A DNA stretch of 41,385 nucleotides from Planoprotostelium fungivorum (Eukaryota; Evosea; Variosea; Cavosteliida; Cavosteliaceae). Each line of letters starts with the position of its first letter. Position 1 is the first letter of the stretch. The notes under the pieces are model-generated. The model worked only from the letters and a program-made list of their open reading frames with translations, did no database searches and was not told where the DNA came from. Shown here in pieces: positions 35,101-41,385 of this stretch. The translations under genes and the position numbers were made by a program. Location: assembly GCA_003024175.1 (NCBI GenBank), contig MDYQ01000239.1:1-41385 (forward strand). The letters are read 5' to 3'.

Positions 35101-36280
35101 CTATGATGCATGATAAATCCACACATATAGACATGAAAGATAACAAGAGGATAGGTCCTCTACTTCAAAGCATCTGCACCTGCGAGCGAGAGAGTGGTGG
35201 AGGGAAGCGTTCAGATGTCAGCCTTCTTGATCCCCATGTGGGGCTTCTACGTCTATCTGTTGGCCACCATCCTGTCCATCCTCCTAAACCACATCATCTT
35301 GTCCAGTTACAACCGAGTCCACGCCGAAGAGAGGTGATGACGCACAATGACGTATCGACTGACGAGACCAGCGGATTGATCGACAAGGACATGAGTGGAA
35401 TAGTTCAGCTGAAGGAATCCATCCACCACATGCTGAGAAAACACGAACACGTTTCCACAAGAGCCAAGATCGATCTTCTCTTGAACCTCCTGGTGGTGGC
35501 GGTGAGTGACACATCGTCGATGAGAATACTGAAGTGATGCAGAGTTGCGTGTTGATGGCCGTTGGAGTGTTCCTTCCCTCGTTCAAATTCCAGAGCGAAG
35601 GAGTCTTCCGTGCCTTCCGTGAGAGCATCGGACAGAAGACTCTCCTGGAGGTGTCTCACATCAGCCACTTGTTCAACTTACCCAACTATTCCATCAATCC
35701 TGGGCATTTCACCCTCCCCATCTTACAGGTGCCTCTCTTCCGTCTCATCATCTCGTCTCCATCCACCTTCATCTTACACCTCACTCACTTGCCTCAGGTC
35801 ATCTACAGTGTCACGTTCTTGGTTCCCTTCCTATTCCTCATCCTCCTCTTGTTCATCTGGTTCGTTCCGCTGAGAGCCAAGGCCAGGAACACCATGTCAT
35901 ACATCGTGTTGATCAACTCAGCCTGGACGGGCATCGAGGTGAGAGCGAAATCACACGAAGAGAGAGACTGAGAGGAACAGATCTTCACTCTGACGGCTGT
36001 CATTGCCGTCTTTGCTGTTGGACCCTTCTCGGCCTACATGGTCGCACCGCAATGCGATCCTTACCAACCCATCTTTGACGTGGTGTTTGGTGGCATGAAG
36101 TGTTACGACGTCCACGCCTACTTTGGATCGCTCTCTCCCGTCGTCTTCACCGGGTGTGTCTTGTTCTTCATTGTGGTCAAGATGGTCCTCTTCATCATGA
36201 ATCATGTCTTCAAGAAGGATGAGGTCATGGGAGATACTAGCTCTTACAAGCCATTGGCATCAGACGACAGCCCCTATTGA
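32199..36280 (+). CDS. Secreted lipid-binding-like domain fused to PqiA/LetA-like membrane protein
   Basis: About 1,050 residues in many short exons. Start 32199 gives a signal peptide (MLMKRGLVVLFALSLLLLHT). The next 650 residues form a lumenal or extracellular region with N-glycosylation sites and conserved Cys, alternating hydrophobic strands and a repeated two-part layout reminiscent of BPI/LBP-type lipid-binding domains; that assignment rests on pattern only. From about 34400 there are about eight membrane segments, for example FVLMVVVFLFLSVMSTML, SLVLALLCLNIAMYISAH, ISMIIVVALGFLPYARLCF, SAFLIPMWGFYVYLLAT, LVVASCVLMAVGVFLPSF, VTFLVPFLFLILLLFIW, EIFTLTAVIAVFAVGPF and VVFTGCVLFFIVVKMVLF. 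The segments FADTFICTILAEV and NSAWTGIEIFTL match the paired helix-entry motifs of bacterial PqiA/LetA, which move lipids between membranes. The tail is cytosolic with acidic/polar residues. The PqiA-like call is moderately sure; a role in lipid transfer is inferred. Confidence 0.7.
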
Positions 36281-36386
36281 ACATAAACGCATGACGCACC
36301 TCCTCTAAACCTTCTGTTGAATTTTACACTTTTATTCGTTGTAAATCGGTTTGAGATCACATCAATCGCCATCTGATCCGTTGAGA

Positions 36387-37736
36387 ATGCTTCGCCTTAC
36401 ACAGCGTGCGTTTCCAGTATCATTAAACAGGGTTCTACCCGTCCACCATGTTGTATCACGTAATCCTCCCCTAAGAAGTTTCTCGCTCCTTCGCAACCTG
36501 AGGAAGCCATTTGAGGATGCCAAGAAGACAGTCTTATCATCAGTGCAGTCGCTGAATAAACTGAGTGAGTGACGATCCCATTGGGTCCTCTGACCATTCA
36601 CAGAGAGCTTCCAAATCCCTCGAAGAGAATACAGGACAAACGAACAAGTTCCATCCAGCGACGAAGAGTGGCAAGCCATCGCTTCACAGGTATGTCGATA
36701 TCATTCCCATCATACATCTTAGACCTCAGGTTCCAAGGCTACCTTTTGGGTTCGTCCGTTCGGTTCTACTTCCCGTACTCTTCTTAGGAACTATAGCTCT
36801 GGCTGCCATCGCCTTGGCCAACTCCGATGGAGTGAGGGAGAGAAGGAGAAAGAGGAACGCTCAACAAAGAAGTGAGTGGAACGGTGTGACTCTCTTGTAA
36901 TCGTCTCGTACAGTCGCCGGGAACAGCGGTTACTTCTCTGATGCAACGAGGTCTCTCATGTATATAACTGGTGTCAACACCCTTGTCTTCCTTCTCTGGC
37001 AGGTTCGTCTATCCACACATCATGATGCATCATCACTCGGACATGCCACGCTCATCTTTACGTTCCATCATCCATCGTGATCTCTGACTTGGGTAGGCAC
37101 CTCAGGCTCGACCCGTGATGAACAACTATTTCCTCCACGGTCCCCTGAACCCAAATTTGATCTCCGGGCTGCTGTGCAACGTATCTCACAAGACATTCTT
37201 CCACTTTATGTTCAACATGGTGGCCCTCACCTCTTTCTCTCACTCTTTGGAGAGATCCATGTCCCCCGAGCAGATCGTCGCCATCTACATTGCCGGTGAT
37301 TCATCACCTCCTTCCCATTCTCAACGACAACAGGTGGTGCCATGTCCAGTCTGAGCTCCCACCTCTTCAAGCTCATCACGAGAGATCTGGTACCCAGTTT
37401 GGGTGCATCTGGTTCTGTTTATGCCATGGTGGCGGCCTCCACCTATCTCAACCCTGACGCTCGGTACACCTTCATCTTCTTCCCCATGTATGACTTTTCT
37501 GCCTCCACTCTCTTCCCCATCATCGTCGCCTTCGACGCCATCGGCTGTTTTGGCTCGGCTTTCAAATTGTTCCGCTTTGGTTTCGATGTGAGTGAATGGT
37601 GAAGAGATGAGAGAGTGAAGGTGGACAGCATGCGGCTCATCTGGGAGGAGCGGCCTTTGGATGGTACTACACGGAGTATCTCGTGCGGAAGCATCGCCAA
37701 CGACAGGCTGCGATCAACAACACATACAGGAGATGA
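36387..37736 (+). CDS. Mitochondrial rhomboid protease (PARL/Pcp1-like)
   Basis: Intramembrane serine protease of the inner mitochondrial membrane, about 347 residues. Start 36387 gives MLRLTQRAFPVSLNRVLPVH, a basic leader rich in Arg with no acidic residues, as for matrix targeting. One hydrophobic helix (SVLLPVLFLGTIALAAIALA) precedes the six-helix rhomboid core, the 1+6 layout of PARL. HFMFNMVALTSFS holds the HxxxN oxyanion motif, GASGSVYAMVA the catalytic Ser, and HAAHLGGAAFGWYY the catalytic His, so the dyad is complete. It ends NNTYRR. About six introns; the His exon starts immediately after an intron at about 37589-37628. An in-frame Met at 36351 would add 12 residues. The start is 107 bp past the stop of the PqiA-like gene. 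Confidence 0.92.
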
Positions 37737-37738
37737 TT

Positions 37739-37744
37739 AATAAA
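37739..37744 (+). terminator. AATAAA polyadenylation signal of the rhomboid gene
   Basis: AATAAA two bases past the stop codon of the rhomboid gene. Confidence 0.6.
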
Positions 37745-37877
37745 TGCATGAGACAATACAGATGAATCGATGTGGACCGCAAAAGGGTGAAATGTTTGTG
37801 ACGTCTACAACTACTATTCATCCGGTTTGGAGTTCGATTTTCCCCCAGCAACGTTGCACCCACAAAAGAAGATAGAC

Positions 37878-39697
37878 ATGCTAGACGTACAAACCACACT
37901 GGGTCCCGTTAGAGGATTCATCGACACACATCCCATCTCAGAAGTCAGTAATGCAAACAAGCCCACCGGTTCAGAGAGTCCAATTCGTGAGTTCCTGGCG
38001 CCATGTTGTTCTCACACAAGAAGGTAAATGGTTGGGTATTCCTTTCGCTCAGTGTGAGAGATGGTCTTACGGGTGCCCTCCTCAACCGTGGACGGAGGTA
38101 ACAGATGTCCAATCTTCTTCACGTAATGATTTCAGTCGAGAGAATGCTATGAATTCGGACCAGCCCCACCCCAACCTGCGTCTGCGATGACCGCGATATG
38201 GAGCAATGCTGGAGTGATTATGAGAAAGATACCCTTCTCTGATACAGAATGTCTCAATCTGAACGTGTTCGCCCCGGAGCATGTGGGTTAATCGTACATC
38301 ATCAGAAGCATAATGATCTGATGTGGCTGTAGGGAGAGAATCTGCCGGTGATGATCTGGATCTACGGCGGTGCTTTTCGAAACGGATCTTCTTCACTCTC
38401 CAGTCTTGGTGATCCCACAGAGATCATTCGTCATTTTCCTAATGTGATTCCCTTTGTGTGATCGTGCATCTTCCCTCATCCTTCCAAACAGGTTATTGTT
38501 GTCACTGGAAATCATAGAGTCAACCTCACTGGCTTCATCGATCATCCTGACTTGCGCTCCACTGATCCACAAGGACGATCAGGAAACTACGGCATCCACG
38601 ATCAACAACTCCTCATCAGGTGTGAATCTCACTTGTGTATGTTTCATGCATTGAGGAGGATAGATGGGTTGTGGACAACGTCCAGAGATTTGGAGGGGAT
38701 CCAAAGAACATAACAGTCTTTGGTGAATCAGCGGGGGCCATGGGTGCAGCTGTACACATGACATTGGAAGGGAGCAAAGGTGTCAAGAGATACATATTAC
38801 AGAGTGGTACTGCCGATGTGGTGGTGAGATATCATGTGTTATTGATGAGCAGAACTGTGTGGATGACATAAATGACAGGCTGTGAAGAGTGATGATCAAA
38901 TATGGCCTCAATTGGTGAAATATTGTGGTGTTGATGAGAATTTAGATGCAAGAGAAAAGGTGATAGAATATTGTATATGAAATGACAATTGAAAGGTGAT
39001 TGCGATGCGGAAGGTGCCTCTTGAGAAGTTGATGGAAGCATTGATCAATCATCCCCAATGGAGGTGGGTGTATGGGATAATTCTTTCTGATGGAGATAGA
39101 TACATACCCAGTCTAGGAAGTATCATTCCCTCTCATCCATCAAAGAAAATTGCAGGAGGAGGCATCAATGATGACATTGAGGACATCATCCTTGGTAGAA
39201 GGAAAGAAAGAAACCAACAGTGCGGTTGTACAAGTTTGATCACATCATGGCCTGGCTGAAAAATCACATGGAACAAACTCAAATGTATCACCTAGGTGAG
39301 ATTGTGAATTTCACCATAAACTGATGTGAGAAGGTGTGATGCATGCATCAGAATTGCCAAGTATATTTCTTCAGAAACAATGCTTCAAGAGACACCCATC
39401 TATCAATGAGATAGATTGGAAGTTATCTTTGTCTATGGCTTCCTTGTGGATACAATTTACTATCAATGGTGACCCTAAAGACTGGCCTCTATATCAAGGA
39501 GAAGGAGGTGTGACCAATCTTCTTTATCATCTAACAGTATTACAGGAAGTATCATGCATTTTGGGTATGATAATGGAGAGGTAGAAAAAGAGGAATCATC
39601 TGGTAAAAGAATTCTATTGGACGAAGAAAATGGAAGAAAGGCTGCCTTGCAATTGTGGTCCATGGTCTTCACTGGTAGAAATACGATGGTTATCTGA
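37878..39697 (+). CDS. Type-B carboxylesterase (alpha/beta hydrolase)
   Basis: Ester hydrolase of the COesterase family, about 445 residues against the usual 500-560. Start 37878 (MLDVQTTLGPVRGF) matches the family opening VxTxxGxVRG. GKWLGIPFAQ corresponds to FxGIPYA, followed by a Trp/Cys segment, CLNLNVFAPE, the oxyanion loop VMIWIYGGAF, NYGIHDQQ, WVVDNVQRFGGDPKNITVFGESAGA with the nucleophile Ser, and the His box GVMHASELPSIF. The acidic member should lie in the region around 39050-39190. The loop NHRVNLTGFIDHPDL replaces the usual YRxxxxGF. About eleven introns, including one of only 26 nt (39195-39220). No signal peptide is seen, so it is probably cytosolic. Both Ser and His are intact, so an active enzyme is likely; the substrate is unknown. 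Confidence 0.85.
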
Positions 39698-39718
39698 ACA
39701 ATTTGTCCTGTTGAAATG

Positions 39719-39724
39719 AATAAA
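39719..39724 (+). terminator. AATAAA polyadenylation signal of the carboxylesterase
   Basis: AATAAA 21 bp past the stop codon. Confidence 0.6.
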
Positions 39725-40053
39725 AGAACTTTTCAACAATAAGCTTGTGTTATGACGCTACATTGTGGAGAAGGAATATTGATGACAAAAGGAATTGATT
39801 TGACAGTCTACAATTGTATTGTGTAATAAAAAGGGATTGTTCAAAGCCCCTCTGCAAGTAGAGAGGTCTCGTACATCACCATCAAGTCTAGATTCTGCAT
39901 CAATCCTTTATCCCAACATCAAGTGTGAGATAATCCTTTTATAACAACAATGAGGCAAACAACTATTTGTAGTGCTAAAAGAGATAGAAGGGAATGGTAC
40001 AATGATAGATAGAACATGAAAAGAGACAAAGTTGGAGCAATAGAATGACAATG
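39725..40053. other. AT-rich spacer
   Basis: About 330 bp with no convincing exon, RNA gene or repeat. Confidence 0.4.
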
Positions 40054-40171
40054 CCAAAATATGAGAAAAGTCTAACATTCCATGACTATGTGATAAAATG
40101 ATGATGTGCACATGTGCACATCATCATTGTTCATCTTAGGAATGGAATGTTAGACTTTTCTCATATTTTGG
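40054..40171. repeat. 118-bp interrupted palindrome at the satellite border
   Basis: Outer arms of 29 bp (40054-40082 and 40143-40171) are perfect inverted copies, and an inner 32-bp perfect palindrome (40097-40128, core tgtgcacatgtgcaca) shares the same centre between 40112 and 40113. The 14-bp stretches between them do not pair. The right half is also the first part of the 588-bp repeat unit. Confidence 0.9.
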
Positions 40172-41385
40172 CGGAATCAGGGCATCTAGTGCATCTGACT
40201 GAGTCAGGATGATGTGGGTTGGAACCGGTCTGACCCCCCCTGTACCATCTGCCTGAGGTCACGTCAATCATATCACACCTTGGGCATTGTTTTTGTGACC
40301 CGTGTGATATACCATTGGAATCAGCGCGTCTCAGAGAGTCAGAATGATGTCAGTTGGAATCGGTCTGACACCAAATGTATGCATGAGAAAGGGGGTCACG
40401 TCTGACCTTAGGGAGGGTGGCAGGTCAAGTCTGACACCATGACCATGTAGAACAACACCTGGCCTACCCAGGAGTGGTATCTGTTTCTACCTCCGGACGT
40501 TTGCATCAGAGATAATGGCAAATTACGCTAAGGTCTAGCGTCCGTACGCTAAGGCTTAGCGTACAAATGGCTTTATCTCAGTTGGAAATGACTTTTACCA
40601 CTTTTCTCTTTGACCGTTGGAATCAGCGCATCTGTCCGAGTCAGAATGATGTATGCTGGGGTTTCTGACCCCCACTTGCCCCGGTGATGAAAATGGCTGA
40701 TACGCACATCATCATTGTTCATCTTAGGAATGGAATGTTAGACTTTTCTCATATTTTGGCGGAATCAGGGCATCTAGTGCATCTGACTGAGTCAGGATGA
40801 TGTGGGTTGGAACCGGTCTGACCCCCTCTGTACCACCTGCCTGAGGTCACGTCAATCATATCACACCTTGGGCATCGTTTTTGTGACCCGTGTGATATAC
40901 CATTGGAATCAGCGCGTCTCAGAGAGTCAGAATGATGTCAGTTGGAATCGGTCCGACACCAAATGTATGCATGAGAAAGGGGGTCACGTCTGACCTTAGG
41001 GAGGGTGGCAGGTCAAGTCTGACACCATGACCATGTAGAACAACACCTGGCCTACCTAGGAGTGGTATCTGTTTCTACCTCCGGACGTTTGCATCAGAGA
41101 TAATGGCAAATTACGCTAAGGTCTAGCGTCCGTACGCTAAGGCTTAGCGTACAAATGGCTTTATCTCAGTTGGAAATGACTTTTACCACTTTTCTCTTTG
41201 ACCGTTGGAATCAGCGCATCTGTCCGAGTCAGAATGATGTATGCTGGGGTTTCTGACCCCCACTTGCCCCGGTGATGAAAATGGCTGATACGCACATCAT
41301 CATTGTTCATCTTAGGAATGGAATGTATGACTTTTCTCCTATTTTGGCGGAATCAGGGCATCTGTTGCATCTGACTGAGTCAGGA
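40116..41385. repeat. 588-bp tandem satellite, just over two units to window edge
   Basis: Corresponding bases recur at exactly 588 bp (for example gcacatcatcattg at 40116, 40704 and 41292). Units 1 and 2 differ by only a few substitutions; the third is cut by the window edge and shows a few more. Inside each unit, three diverged subrepeats start ggaatcag.gc.tct (40173, 40317, 40619) and continue gagtcagaatgatgt. A 21-bp hairpin sits at 40544-40564 (gtacgctaag / cttagcgtac), preceded by a related imperfect copy. No protein-coding content is convincing. Confidence 0.9.

Noticed and set aside
40214-40993. Repeated 63-codon open frames in the satellite
   Set aside because: They occur once per repeat unit, have no family resemblance, and are explained by the tandem repetition.
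40116-41385. CRISPR-like array
   Set aside because: The repeats are direct, 588 bp long and without unique spacers, and the window is eukaryotic.

Overview
This window is nuclear DNA from a eukaryote with compact, intron-dense genes. Introns are mostly 26-95 nt, usually begin GTGAG or GTGA, and end CAG or TAG. The gene content (myosin, Aurora kinase, CCR4 deadenylase, USP53/54-type peptidase, PARL-type rhomboid, homeobox protein, GPI-anchored glycosidases) and the intron style suggest a free-living amoeba, most likely a protosteloid amoebozoan. That placement is a guess. Exon structures below were read by eye from conserved protein motifs and matching splice phases; no alignment or search was run.

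Layout. 29-958 (-): 5' part of a GDP-mannose 4,6-dehydratase gene that runs off the left edge. 1561-11275 (+): one giant gene joining a complete myosin motor, a very long charged single alpha-helix, an unrecognised middle region and a large leucine-rich-repeat tail. 11337-23321: a tandem array in which secreted, GPI-anchored GH26-like glycosidase genes (-) alternate with Mss116-like mitochondrial DEAD-box helicase genes (+); glycosidase/helicase pairs share divergent promoters. The array contains two single-N assembly joins (11913, 22814). 23703-31057 (-): homeobox gene, Aurora kinase with an E2F-like promoter site, USP53/54-type ubiquitin peptidase, and CCR4. 31277-31934 (+): a tentative small gene. 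32199-36280 (+): a secreted lipid-binding-like domain fused to a PqiA/LetA-like membrane domain. 36387-37736 (+): mitochondrial rhomboid protease. 37878-39697 (+): type-B carboxylesterase. 39730-41385: an AT-rich spacer, a 118-bp palindrome, and a 588-bp tandem satellite running off the right edge.

The genes do not form one pathway; most are housekeeping or cell-biology genes side by side. The most unusual items are the myosin-LRR protein, the PqiA fusion, the alternating glycosidase/helicase array with mosaic copies, and a sequence motif shared by introns of several unrelated genes. No retroviral, LTR or capsid-bearing element was seen.
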